Source: Gemmatimonadaceae bacterium (GTDB taxonomy: Bacteria; Gemmatimonadota; Gemmatimonadetes; Gemmatimonadales; Gemmatimonadaceae). From it: 64,000 nucleotides of DNA. How positions within the stretch are numbered: the first letter of the stretch is position 1; every line of letters starts with the position of its first letter. The translations under genes and the position numbers were made by a program. This document shows positions 26,893 to 36,437 of the stretch, one piece after another. The stretch covers positions 26,204 to 90,203 of the forward strand of contig JACCWE010000109.1 in NCBI GenBank assembly GCA_013697785.1, read 5' to 3'. Below the pieces are notes generated by a model that was not told the origin of the DNA, ran no database searches, and was given only the letters and a program-made list of their open reading frames with translations.

Positions 26893-28830
26893 TCACGAAT
26901 TGCGGGGTGATGGGAGCCGCAGGGTGAAAGTACTCCCCTCATCGAGCGACGACGCCACGGTGAGCTCTCCATTCATCAGACGAGCGAGACGGCGCGACAC
27001 ACTCAGACCGAGCCCCGTGCCGCCGACCCGTCGCGTCGACTTCTGCTCCACCTGCCAGAAAATATCGAACACGCGGTCGTGATCGGCCGGCGCGATCCCG
27101 ATGCCCGTGTCGCGCACGATGATCTCGACGCTGTCGCCGTGGCTGCGACTCTGGAGCGTTACCGAGCCCGCGTCCGTGAATTTGATGGCGTTCGTCAACA
27201 GATTGAGCAGGATCTGCCGCAGCTTCATCTCGTCCGCCCACACCTCGACGTCTTTTGGCACTCGCACGACATCGAGCACGATCCCCTTCTCCGACGCGAG
27301 CGGGAGCGCGAACGCGGAAGCTTCCTGCATCGCCGCGAAGACGGAGATGCGCTCGAGGCGCGTAACCTCGCGCCCCGCCTCCACGCGCGAGAGTGTGAGC
27401 ACCTCGTCGATGAGGCTCAGCAGGTGTGTCGCGCTCGCCTTGATGCGCCCGAGCTGCGTGCGCTGGTTCTCGTTCACCGGCCCGGTGATGCCATCGAAGA
27501 GCAGCTCCTCATAGCCGATGATCGCCGACAGCGGCGTGCGCAGCTCGTGCGACATCACCGCAAGGAACTCGCTCTTCGCGCGGCTTGCCGCCTCCGCCTC
27601 GAGGCGCGCAGCGAGCAGCTCCTGCTCCGCCTTGTGCTGCTCCGTCACATCCCAGAAGATCGCGACGCCGGCCCTCACGTTCCCATTCGCATCCCGTACC
27701 GGCGCGCTGTTGATGCAGATGCGGCGACGCTCTCCGCTCGGCCGCTCGATCTCGATGATCTCATCGATGACGACCTGTCCACCGTGGATCGCGCGAACCA
27801 GCGGCCAGTCGCCCTGTTCGAGCGGCGTGCCGTCGGTGTGAAAGCCCCTGACCTTCGCCGTCGTATTCGTGAGCGACTGCGTTATTGGAATGCCGAACAG
27901 CTTCTCGGCGGCGCTGTTCGCGAGGATGCGGCGCCCCGACGGCGCTTCGACGATCGAGATCGCGAGCGGCGACTGCTCGACCACGGTGACGAGCCGATTG
28001 TGCTCGGCCAGCGCATCCTCGGTCGCATGCTCCGCGGTATGCGTCTGCCGCTCGAGATCATCAGTCAGGCCGCGCAGCTCTTCGTTCGCATGCTCGAGCT
28101 CGATCGCCTGCGATTCCATCTCGGTTGCCTGGTCGCTCAACTCGCGATTCGCCACCTCGAGATCGTCGAGCGCCTGCTGTCGCCGGCGGTCGGCGACTTC
28201 GCTCGTCGTCAACGCGCGACTGAGCAGCGCGTTCACGAGCAGCGACAACAGCCCCGCGAGAAGTATGGCAGCGAAGACGAGCGCCGTCGTGAGCTTTCTG
28301 AGCGAGCGCTCGTGCTCCTCGCGATTCGCGAGCCGGCTCCGCTCTTCACTCACGATGTTCCGAATGAGCACTCGAGCCTTGAGCATCAGAAACTGTCCGC
28401 GATCGGAACGAACCTCCTCGGCAGCGGCGCTCAGACCACCCCGCCCTTCGTAGGCGCGCTTCGCGGACTCGAGGTCGGAAAGCTTTTCAGCGATCACGAT
28501 CGAAAGCGTGTCGAGGCGGGCCCGCTCGGTGGAATCCGAGATGAGTCGGCGCGCCGACGCGAGCGAGTGGTGCACGTCGGAGGCGGCGCCTTCGCCCGGT
28601 GCGAGATAGATCCGCGAGCCGGTGAGGAGATAGCCGCGCTGCGACGTCTCCGCATCGGTGAGACGCGCGAGCACGTTCTGGAGGGATTCGCCAATGTCGC
28701 GCGAGAGCGTGACCGCATCGCGCGCTGCGGCGAGTCGCGTGACGCCGACCAGGGCGAAGACGCCGATGGCCAGCGACACGAGCGCAGGGCCGACGGTCGC
28801 GGCGATGCGGAGGGTGGGACGGGAGATCAC
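26893..28830 (-). CDS. CHASE3-PAS sensor histidine kinase
   Basis: 645-residue inner-membrane kinase. Two transmembrane helices (about 10-32 and 182-205) enclose a periplasmic CHASE3 domain with its marker TDAETSQRGYLLTG. A coiled coil (213-285) and a PAS domain (285-398) follow, then HisKA with phosphoacceptor His428 in SHELRTPLSAIIG and HATPase_c with NLLTNAIKF, DTGIGIAPAD and GTGLGLSVSRR. CHASE3 ligands are unknown. It sits 95 bases after the FUSC exporter and upstream of the receiver protein, in the same orientation as the whole transglutaminase block, so it could monitor that block's product. Confidence 0.92.
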   Translation of the reverse strand: MISRPTLRIAATVGPALVSLAIGVFALVGVTRLAAARDAVTLSRDIGESLQNVLARLTDAETSQRGYLLTGSRIYLAPGEGAASDVHHSLASARRLISDSTERARLDTLSIVIAEKLSDLESAKRAYEGRGGLSAAAEEVRSDRGQFLMLKARVLIRNIVSEERSRLANREEHERSLRKLTTALVFAAILLAGLLSLLVNALLSRALTTSEVADRRRQQALDDLEVANRELSDQATEMESQAIELEHANEELRGLTDDLERQTHTAEHATEDALAEHNRLVTVVEQSPLAISIVEAPSGRRILANSAAEKLFGIPITQSLTNTTAKVRGFHTDGTPLEQGDWPLVRAIHGGQVVIDEIIEIERPSGERRRICINSAPVRDANGNVRAGVAIFWDVTEQHKAEQELLAARLEAEAASRAKSEFLAVMSHELRTPLSAIIGYEELLFDGITGPVNENQRTQLGRIKASATHLLSLIDEVLTLSRVEAGREVTRLERISVFAAMQEASAFALPLASEKGIVLDVVRVPKDVEVWADEMKLRQILLNLLTNAIKFTDAGSVTLQSRSHGDSVEIIVRDTGIGIAPADHDRVFDIFWQVEQKSTRRVGGTGLGLSVSRRLARLMNGELTVASSLDEGSTFTLRLPSPRNS

Positions 28831-28925
28831 CAGCGGAGAGCGTTCACTCGATGCCCGGTCGAGATGTGTATTGGCGGAGCGACCCAGGGTCGAAAAAGAA
28901 GCTAGTGAGCCGCGATGTGGGTCTG

Positions 28926-31109
28926 CTAGGCCGTGACGTACCTCGCAACTGCGCGCCGCATGACGGCGAGCTGAGCGCCGATTCGCTCGAGCTGTGCGCT
29001 CTGTATCGTCTGCGTCGCGAGGGTGTGGGTGGCTGCGCCCTGCTCTCCCGCATTCGCCAGCTCTCGCGACACTCCGAGAGCGCCCGCTCCGGACTCCTCG
29101 AGCGCAGCAGGCGAGGAGTGATCGAGTGCACTGATCAGCGCGTCGAGCTTCTCGAGCAGTGGCTCGACGCTTTCCGCCGGCGGCGCCCCGTCACCACTCG
29201 CTCGCGACTCGGCCATCGCGGACATCGTCGATGCCATACGGCGCCCGTACGCGAGGACGCTCATCGCCGATTCCACGCGATGCGGTTTCGGCGCATCCTC
29301 GGTGATGAGCCGCTGTATCGTCGCCTCCGCGTTCGTCACGGCGATGCCGAATGGACGCCGCACCTCGTTCGCCCGCGCGCGCCAGTCGAAGGACGGCGAA
29401 TCGTTCGCGCCGGTGACGAGCACGAGCTGCGCGCGAAGCTCCCGCACGAGCGTGGCGAGCTGGCTCGCGTACGTTGCGATCTCGTGTGACGGCCACAGGA
29501 GCTGGGACGCTGCGAGCGCGATCGCGCCGCCGAGCAACGTGTTTACGACGCGAAGACCGGCGATTCCCCAATCGCCGGGATGCGGCTCGGCGAGGAGCAC
29601 GAAGACGGGTGTGAGCAGCAGCACGAACACGCCATAGTTGAGCGGGAGCACCGCAACGGACGCGATCGTGAACGGAACCATCACCCCCGCAATCGCGAGC
29701 TTCGTGCGCGCGACGACGGCGAGCCCCGCCGCGATGATCCCCCCGACGACGCTGCCAGCGACGCGCTGCAGCGACTTCCGCATCGTTGCGCCGGAGTAGG
29801 GCTGGAGTACGATCAGCGTCGTGATCGTCGCCCAGTATCCGCGCGTGATATCGAGCGCGAAGGAAAGCCACACCGCTGCCGCCGCTGCGATACCCATGCG
29901 AAAGGCGTGGCGAGCGGGGAGCGAGCGCGGCGTGAAGGCCTCTCGCAATGGGGCGAGCCACGCGAGGTGGTCGCGCGCGATGGGCGGAAGCGCGGCGCGA
30001 TGCTCGGCGGTGGTGGGGACCACGCTCGATGCGCGCGAGTCGATACGTGCGGCGGTGTCGACGAGCACGTCCACATCGTTCGAGAGCCGCGAGAGCAGTG
30101 TCGCCGCGGCGCGGAGATGCACATTGGGCGAATCGGTGCGCACGGTGAGATCGCCGAGGGCCGGGGGCTCCACAGGCGCGCGACGTCGCGCGTCGAGACT
30201 GTCATCGATGGCCGTGTCGAGCAGATCAAATGTCTTCGCGAGACACCCGAACGCCTTCGCGAACGACTCCTCGCTCGCCGTCGACCCGCTCTCGTGCACG
30301 GCATCGAGCTCCGCATCGATCGCGACCATCGTTCCAAACAGCTGCTCGGCGCCCTCAGTCAGCACGAGAAGCTGCTCCCCGCGCGGGCTTCTCCCTTGCT
30401 TCGGACGGCGTGCGTCGGCGAGGACGATGCGCGCATTCTCGAGCGCGCTTCGGACATCGCCGTGCAGCGCGCTCGCGCGCGCGCGTGCGGGGGCTGCACT
30501 CGCGTCGCCGATTGCGCGGGCGACGACTTCGAGTGCGCGCGAGAATTCCGCGAGCGTCCGGTAGCTCGCCGCGACGGCGCGACGTGCCCGGCGAAAGGGG
30601 TGCAGCGGCCAGAGAAGGAGCGAGAGCACCATCGCCCACACGACGCCGCCCGCGAACATCCCACCGCGAAGAAACTCCGCGTGCGCTGCGGGAGACGGCG
30701 ATCCGGCAGCGACCGCGTAGATCACGGCGATGAACAACCCGACGGTCGCACCCTCATCGCCGTACACGCGACCGAGCCCGCCGAGGATGCCCACGACGAG
30801 CATCGATACCACCGCAGTGCTCGCGGAGCTCGCGGCATCGGTGCCGGCGAGCGCGCACAACGATCCGACGATCGCGAGCGCTCCCATCGTCATCGCACGC
30901 GTGCGATATGCACCGCCCTTGTCCGCAAGAGAGCCCAGCCATCCGCCGAGTGCGGCCCAGGCGAAGAACGGCTGCACGAGAAGATCGGCGGCGACCACCG
31001 GGACGAGCAGCGCGAACGCGGTTCGCACGCCGCGACCGATCTGCAGCGTCCCCTGGTTCAGGACGAAGAGATGGCGGGCGACGCCGGTCGTGCGGCGTGC
31101 GATCCCCAC
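28926..31109 (-). CDS. FUSC-family inner-membrane exporter
   Basis: 727-residue YccS/AaeB-like protein with the duplicated layout of the family: a first membrane bundle (about 25-170), a long soluble region (180-390), a second bundle (about 400-545) carrying TRGYWATITTLIVLQPYSGA and RVAGSVVGGIIAA, and a helical C-terminal region. Known relatives export aromatic acids or are linked to fusaric-acid resistance. No membrane-fusion partner is adjacent. It starts 19 bases after the tricorn-like peptidase stop and is likely part of the same transcript, so its cargo may be a product of that operon. Confidence 0.85.
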   Translation of the reverse strand: MGIARRTTGVARHLFVLNQGTLQIGRGVRTAFALLVPVVAADLLVQPFFAWAALGGWLGSLADKGGAYRTRAMTMGALAIVGSLCALAGTDAASSASTAVVSMLVVGILGGLGRVYGDEGATVGLFIAVIYAVAAGSPSPAAHAEFLRGGMFAGGVVWAMVLSLLLWPLHPFRRARRAVAASYRTLAEFSRALEVVARAIGDASAAPARARASALHGDVRSALENARIVLADARRPKQGRSPRGEQLLVLTEGAEQLFGTMVAIDAELDAVHESGSTASEESFAKAFGCLAKTFDLLDTAIDDSLDARRRAPVEPPALGDLTVRTDSPNVHLRAAATLLSRLSNDVDVLVDTAARIDSRASSVVPTTAEHRAALPPIARDHLAWLAPLREAFTPRSLPARHAFRMGIAAAAAVWLSFALDITRGYWATITTLIVLQPYSGATMRKSLQRVAGSVVGGIIAAGLAVVARTKLAIAGVMVPFTIASVAVLPLNYGVFVLLLTPVFVLLAEPHPGDWGIAGLRVVNTLLGGAIALAASQLLWPSHEIATYASQLATLVRELRAQLVLVTGANDSPSFDWRARANEVRRPFGIAVTNAEATIQRLITEDAPKPHRVESAMSVLAYGRRMASTMSAMAESRASGDGAPPAESVEPLLEKLDALISALDHSSPAALEESGAGALGVSRELANAGEQGAATHTLATQTIQSAQLERIGAQLAVMRRAVARYVTA

Positions 31110-31128
31110 CTCGCCCGCCGGCTCGACG

Positions 31129-34100
31129 CTAATGTGTGGCGCCGGCTTTACGCGCCGTACCGATCTGCCCGAGCAGCGTTTTCACGGCGGCGTCGAGCTG
31201 CGTGTCGTGCGAACCGTAGCTCTCGCCCATCGCGCGTGTGATCGCGACATCGACGGGCCGAGGGTGCAGCTCCATGTCTGATCCATCAGCAGCGCGAATG
31301 CGAATGAACGGGATGCGCACTGATGATCCGTCGAAGAGCACATCGTTCGACGTGTAGATGATCCACCCGGCCGTGGGCTCGCCGACGATCTTCCCGAGCT
31401 TCATCGCATGGTAGCCTTCCGAGAAATCCTCGGCATCGCTGAGCGAATGCATGTTCGTGACGAGAACGGTGGGCAGCTCGAGCGATCGCTGGCCGAGCAG
31501 CGTGCGCGCGGGGGCGGTGGCGAAGCCGCGGATCTGCATCGTGAGATACGGCGCGCGCGTGAGCACGTCGAGCGCGTACGCGTTGACGAAGCCTCCATTG
31601 TTGTTCCGAATGTCGATCACGACGCCATCGTTAGCCTGATTCTGTGCATCGAGATCGGCGTAGAGACGCTGCAGCGACTCCTCGCTCATGTCGGGCATGT
31701 GGACGTAGCCGAGCCGCCCACCGCTCGCGCGGGCGACGTAGGCTCGCGACTGTTCGACCCAGGCGCGATAGAGCAGCCCCTTTTCGGTATTCGTGCTCAC
31801 CGGGAGCACCGTCACGATCCGCGGCTTCGTGTCCGCCCCCGAGATGACGCTGAGCGTCGTCTGCTTGCCGATCCTGTAATCGAGCAGCTCATCGATGTTC
31901 GTGCGCGCGCCGACCTGGACGCCATCAATCGCGACGATGTAGTCGCCTGACGCGATCTTCCCGGCGAGAGCGACGGGGCCGAGCGGGATGATCTCCGAGA
32001 TTCGGAGCTTCCCGCTCCTCTCGTATTCGCCCGCATCCAGGCGAATGCCGAGTCTGCCCGTGAAGGGAGCGCCGCTCGAGGGGCCGCGAACGCCGGAGTG
32101 CGAAGCGTTGAGCTCACCAACCATCTCGTTCATGAGTCGCGCGAGCTCGTCGGGCGTTTGCGCACCCTGGGCGAGCGGCGCGTACTGCTCGCGCAGCGCA
32201 TTCCAGTCGACGCCATTCATCTTTTCGTCGAAGAAGTTGTCGCGCAGCTCACGCCAGATGAGCGTGAACAACTCGCCGCGGTCGGCCGTAAAGTCGATGT
32301 CCATCTCGGCGCTCACCGACACCGGGCGGACGCTGCGGCTCGCGACGTCGATGGCGGCGATGCGTCCACTCTCGATATAGTAGACCTCCTTTCCATCGGG
32401 CGACCACTGCACGCTGCTTTTCGGGCCCGGCGTCGACGTCAGCTGTTTCGCGACGGGATCTTCCTTTGAGAGCTCGTCGAGTGGAAAGAGATAGAGATTC
32501 GCCTGTCCTGCCGCGACGGCCGTGACGACGACGGATTTTCCATCGGGAGCGATCTCCTCGCCGACGACATCGAGGCCGATGGGGAGGAAGGAGAGTCGCG
32601 AGCGAAGCCCCTCGAAGACGACGGGCGTGTGGCTCACGGCGTCGCGGTGGGTCGAGTCGGATGCGCGCGTGCTGCTGTCGGTAGCAGGCGATGCCGCGCT
32701 GTCGTGCGTGGCGGCCGTGTCGCGTGGTGCGGGCGTGCGTTCCTTGCCCGGCGACGGCTGCGTGCGCGGCGGAGGGGCGGACGATGGGTTCTCGATGCTG
32801 AAGAGATCGCGAAACTGATCCTCGCGAAAGCGCGGCGTGCGCGGAATGAGATCCACGCGCGCGAGCTGCCCCGACTCCGTGCGCTGCCCCGTGACGAGCA
32901 GCAGGAAAGTGCCGTCGGGACTCCAGCCGAGCGCGTCGCCGTTCGTATTCGAAAGGAAGCTGACGGGACGCGACTCACCGCCTGATACGCTCACGAGCTG
33001 GGCATTCGCGAACAGCTTGCTCCCCTGGTTCGTCGCGTAGGCGATCCACCTGCTGTCGGGCGACCACACGATCGATCGCTCGCTCATGAGCGGGGCGCGA
33101 TCGAGGCGCGCGTGCGCGACGATGCGATCGGCTTGCGCAGCCGGCGCGCCCTTGGATGATGGAGCGAGGGAAAGCACGTGCAGCTCGCTGCCGCCCCGAA
33201 CGAACGCGAGCGACTTGCCATCGGGAGACCACACGGGGGTGACGTCGTTCTCGATGCCGGCGGTAAGGCGGTGCTCCTCGTGCGTGACGAAGTCGTAGAG
33301 GTAGAGATGGAACTGTCCCTCGCGATCGTCGCTGAAGGCGAGTCGGCGGCTGTCGGGTGCCCACGCCGGCTGCTGCTGCACGAGGCCGGCCGCCGAGACG
33401 CGAAGGCCCGTGCCGCCATCCTTGCTCGAGGCGGCGAAGATCTTTCCGCGCACCACGAATGCGACCTTCTTGCCGTCCGGCGACAGCGCGAGCTCCTGCA
33501 AGCCGTTCGAGAGCGTGCGATGCTCGACGACCGCGCCAGAGGCCGACCCTCGAAGCTCGATCGCGACCGGCTTCGCCGCGCCCGACGCTACATCGTAGCT
33601 CCAGATGCCGAAATCGCGCTCGAAGACGATTCCCTTGCCATCGTAGGCGATCGAAGGCCAGAGCAGCCGGCCTTCGGTGAACTTCGTCAGCTGCTTCTCG
33701 GCGCCGCCGCTCGCGAGGCGCGAGTACAGATTCGGCGCGCCGCTCCGGTCGCTCACGAAGTAGAGCGTCTTCCCGTCAGCGGACCACATCGGCCACTGGC
33801 TCTTCGCGCCGGGCCCCGTCATCTGCTCGTATTTGGGCGTCGTGCGCGCGCCCGGTGCGACGCCGTGCACGAGCCAGATCTCGCTCTCGTCGATGTGGCT
33901 ATGGCCTAGCCGCCACCACTGAGAGGCGGTGATGCCGCGGGCGGTGATCGCGATGGTCGACTCGTCGGGACCCGCGGCGGCCCAGAAATCCGCGGCATAT
34001 CTGTCGGCGGCGATCGGCACGGGCGTGCCGCCGCTCGCACTCACGCGCGCGATGTCGCTCATCCCCGCGATGTCGCTCGCGGTCGTCGTGAAGAGGATCC

Positions 34101-34488
34101 ACTTTCCGTCGCGCGACCACGAGTCGAGCTGGTCGACGCCGTCGGCGAAGGTAATGCGGCGCAGCGTGCCGGTTGCGAGCGCAAGCACATAGATATTCGA
34201 CCCGCCGTTGCGGGACGACATGAAGGCGAGCTGGGAGCCATCGGGCGAGTACAACGGGCGACGATCGTTCGACGCATCACTGACGAGGAGATGCGCCTCG
34301 CCGCCGGCAGCGGGGACGGTCCAGATGTCGCCGCCGGAAACGAAGGCGATTTCGCGGCGGCCGGGCGAGTAGTCGGGCTCCGAGAAGGAACGGCGCGCCG
34401 GCACCGGCGCGTGGTCGCGCGAGCGAATCGGCAGCGCGACGGATGCGGCCGCGACGAGCGCCGCGGCGGCTGAGCGAATGATCATCAT
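31129..34488 (-). CDS. Tricorn-protease homologue (S41 family) with PD40 propeller and PDZ
   Basis: 1119-residue exported peptidase. After a signal peptide (about 1-24) come WD40-like PD40 propeller repeats (about 35-580; repeats such as YSPDGSQLAFMSS and WSPDGKSLAFVRG), a Pro/Ser/Thr-rich linker (580-650), a tricorn C1-like helical region, a PDZ domain (about 820-910) and an S41 catalytic core. The nucleophile is Ser in NMHSLSDAEDFSEG, equivalent to the tricorn SxSDAE serine. Tricorn proteases cut oligopeptides to short products. Located 53 bases after the last transglutaminase gene and 19 bases before FUSC, giving a plausible peptide-trimming step between synthesis and export. Confidence 0.92.
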   Translation of the reverse strand: MMIIRSAAAALVAAASVALPIRSRDHAPVPARRSFSEPDYSPGRREIAFVSGGDIWTVPAAGGEAHLLVSDASNDRRPLYSPDGSQLAFMSSRNGGSNIYVLALATGTLRRITFADGVDQLDSWSRDGKWILFTTTASDIAGMSDIARVSASGGTPVPIAADRYAADFWAAAGPDESTIAITARGITASQWWRLGHSHIDESEIWLVHGVAPGARTTPKYEQMTGPGAKSQWPMWSADGKTLYFVSDRSGAPNLYSRLASGGAEKQLTKFTEGRLLWPSIAYDGKGIVFERDFGIWSYDVASGAAKPVAIELRGSASGAVVEHRTLSNGLQELALSPDGKKVAFVVRGKIFAASSKDGGTGLRVSAAGLVQQQPAWAPDSRRLAFSDDREGQFHLYLYDFVTHEEHRLTAGIENDVTPVWSPDGKSLAFVRGGSELHVLSLAPSSKGAPAAQADRIVAHARLDRAPLMSERSIVWSPDSRWIAYATNQGSKLFANAQLVSVSGGESRPVSFLSNTNGDALGWSPDGTFLLLVTGQRTESGQLARVDLIPRTPRFREDQFRDLFSIENPSSAPPPRTQPSPGKERTPAPRDTAATHDSAASPATDSSTRASDSTHRDAVSHTPVVFEGLRSRLSFLPIGLDVVGEEIAPDGKSVVVTAVAAGQANLYLFPLDELSKEDPVAKQLTSTPGPKSSVQWSPDGKEVYYIESGRIAAIDVASRSVRPVSVSAEMDIDFTADRGELFTLIWRELRDNFFDEKMNGVDWNALREQYAPLAQGAQTPDELARLMNEMVGELNASHSGVRGPSSGAPFTGRLGIRLDAGEYERSGKLRISEIIPLGPVALAGKIASGDYIVAIDGVQVGARTNIDELLDYRIGKQTTLSVISGADTKPRIVTVLPVSTNTEKGLLYRAWVEQSRAYVARASGGRLGYVHMPDMSEESLQRLYADLDAQNQANDGVVIDIRNNNGGFVNAYALDVLTRAPYLTMQIRGFATAPARTLLGQRSLELPTVLVTNMHSLSDAEDFSEGYHAMKLGKIVGEPTAGWIIYTSNDVLFDGSSVRIPFIRIRAADGSDMELHPRPVDVAITRAMGESYGSHDTQLDAAVKTLLGQIGTARKAGATH

Positions 34489-34541
34489 GATCGGGAAAGC
34501 TAGACGCGGGCCGCGCGCACTGCGAGACGCGGGTTATGCGG

Positions 34542-35384
34542 CTACTCGACCTGGCGCGTCTCCACGGAGACGGTGAGTCGCTCGTCCGCCTGCCCGCGAA
34601 AGGTGCCGCGCGTAGGCGGAACATCGGCGTAGTCGCGGCCGATCGCCATCTTGATGTGAGCGGTGCTCGCGACGAGATCGTTCGTGGGATCGAAGCCGCG
34701 CCACCCGTGAATCGGCGTGTACGCCTCCGCCCACGCGTGCGACGCCTCGGTTTCGGGCATGGGCGCATTTGCGGCCGCGAGCCCCGACACCGTGTAGCCG
34801 CTCACGTAGCGCGCGGGAATGCCGATCGAGCGACAGAGTCCGATGAGCAGATGCGCGAAGTCCTGACACACGCCGCTCCGCTGCCGAAGGACGTCGTGCA
34901 CGGTCGTCGCCACGGTGGTCACGTTCTTCGTGTACTTGAACTCGTCGTGAATGAACTTCGACAGCTGCCGCACCGCCTCGAACGATCCGTCCGGCGACGT
35001 CGGGCGAAAAGGCTCGGCCAGCGGCGCGAGCTCCGGGCTCACCGGCACGAGCGCCGACGGCTGCAGATAGTCAGCGAGCTCCGACGGCGTAAGCGGGCGC
35101 GGACGCTGCATTGGCGAAGAGAACGGATCCTCGAGCGAGGTCACGACATCGCAGCGGGTGACGACCTCGAGCATCCGATGCGGCTTCGCCACGGTGATGA
35201 GATGTGCACGATTGCCGAAGCCGTCGGTGTAGCGGCGCACCGAGCCGTTCGGGCTCGCGGTGATCGTGAACACATCCCAGCGCTGGTCCGCATCGGAGAG
35301 CGGTCCGAGTCGCACGTCCATCACGCCTTCGACGACATCGGTGCTGTAGTCGAGTCGCGTGACGTGCTCGAGCTTGACTTTCAC
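34542..35384 (-). CDS. Transglutaminase-like cysteine protease (copy 1)
   Basis: 280 residues: an N-terminal bacterial-transglutaminase domain (1-80) and a transglutaminase core with complete triad Cys173 (SGVCQDFAHL), His216 (SHAWAEAY) and Asp232 (GFDPTND). No signal peptide, so cytoplasmic. Family members hydrolyse or transfer amide bonds. GTG start at 35384 shares its G with the TAG stop of the alpha-E gene, the tightest possible coupling. The members of this operon type (COG1305, COG2307, COG2308) are proposed in the literature to make or modify peptides, but no reaction is proven. Confidence 0.9.
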   Translation of the reverse strand: MKVKLEHVTRLDYSTDVVEGVMDVRLGPLSDADQRWDVFTITASPNGSVRRYTDGFGNRAHLITVAKPHRMLEVVTRCDVVTSLEDPFSSPMQRPRPLTPSELADYLQPSALVPVSPELAPLAEPFRPTSPDGSFEAVRQLSKFIHDEFKYTKNVTTVATTVHDVLRQRSGVCQDFAHLLIGLCRSIGIPARYVSGYTVSGLAAANAPMPETEASHAWAEAYTPIHGWRGFDPTNDLVASTAHIKMAIGRDYADVPPTRGTFRGQADERLTVSVETRQVE

Positions 35385-36436
35385 TACTGCTCCGCCTGCT
35401 GCTGTTGCTGCTGCTGCTCGGCCATCAGCATCGCCGCGCGTGCCACCGCGACCACGCGGCCCGGCTGCGGCTCGTCTCGCAGATACACGCGCGTCACCTG
35501 ATCGCAGACGCGGGCAATGTTCTTCTGCAGCGTCGCGAGGTAGCTCTGCAATCCGCTCTCGAGAATCTCGTCGACCGCCGCGTGCTCGAGCTGCGCACTC
35601 AGCAAGCCCAGCGAGCGAGTGGCGATCGTGACGCCCTCACGCCCAGCTTCGACGCGCTGCGATCCGCTCAGCTGCTGCAACGCATGCCACGCATGACGAA
35701 GACTGAAGCGCACCGTTTGCGGGAACGAGGAATTGAGCAGCATGAACTCCACCACACGCGCGGGGTCGACGCGCAGCGAGTAGTAGCGCGCATACGCCTC
35801 CGCAGCACCGCACGAGCGCAGCACCGCGAGCCATCGCACCTGATCGTCGTCGTTCCGCTCGTGGAGCAGATGCGCCTGCAGCGTGATCATGTGCGCGACG
35901 TTGTCCGCGCGCTCGAGATATTTTCCGAGGCAGGTGAAGTACCACGGGTCGTCGTGCGACAGCGTGGCATCGGCCAGCCCCTGGATGTACTGCGTCTCGA
36001 TGAGAACCCGGCGATAGAAGGGATGCGAATCCTCCTCCATCGCCGCATCCGCGCCGCCCGCCGCAAGCCAGAGGTGCAGCGAGTTGATCGCCTCCCACAT
36101 CTCACTCGAGATACTCTCGCGCACGCGACGCGCCGCCGTGCGTCCCCGCTGCACGCACGAGACGAGCGAGCGCGGATTTCGCAGGTCGCGCGCGAGCCAG
36201 TTGCGCACCGCGAGCGGCTCTAGCCCGCCCGACGCCGGCGTGAGGCTCTCCGGGAGTGCGCCGTCGCCGGCTCGCGGCTGCACGAGTCGCTGCCACAGCT
36301 CGCGTCGCGAGATCGCATCTCCTTCGTCGAGCTCCAGATGTCCCGTCACCTCGAGCAAGCGCCCCACGGCTCCGGCCCGCTCGACGTACCGGCTCATCCA
36401 GAACACATCCTCGGCCACACGACAGAGCATCGCCAT
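35384..36436 (-). CDS. Alpha-E domain protein (COG2307/DUF403)
   Basis: 350-residue all-helical protein of the alpha-E family. Recognised by the start MLCRVAEDVFWMSRYVERAG and later TLSHDDPWYFTCLGKYLERADN, repeated E-R-A-(D/G)-N type helices that suggest an internal duplication. It contains no known catalytic motif; the family always travels with the circularly permuted ATP-grasp protein and is thought to assist it. The C-terminus is a glutamine run (9 of the last 12 residues). One base separates it from the ATP-grasp stop and its own stop overlaps the transglutaminase 1 start. Confidence 0.9.
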   Translation of the reverse strand: MAMLCRVAEDVFWMSRYVERAGAVGRLLEVTGHLELDEGDAISRRELWQRLVQPRAGDGALPESLTPASGGLEPLAVRNWLARDLRNPRSLVSCVQRGRTAARRVRESISSEMWEAINSLHLWLAAGGADAAMEEDSHPFYRRVLIETQYIQGLADATLSHDDPWYFTCLGKYLERADNVAHMITLQAHLLHERNDDDQVRWLAVLRSCGAAEAYARYYSLRVDPARVVEFMLLNSSFPQTVRFSLRHAWHALQQLSGSQRVEAGREGVTIATRSLGLLSAQLEHAAVDEILESGLQSYLATLQKNIARVCDQVTRVYLRDEPQPGRVVAVARAAMLMAEQQQQQQQAEQ

Positions 36437-36437
36437 C

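Noticed and set aside
29580..31241. A 553-codon open frame antisense to FUSC and the tricorn-like gene
   Set aside because: Crosses two well-supported genes and has no family motif.
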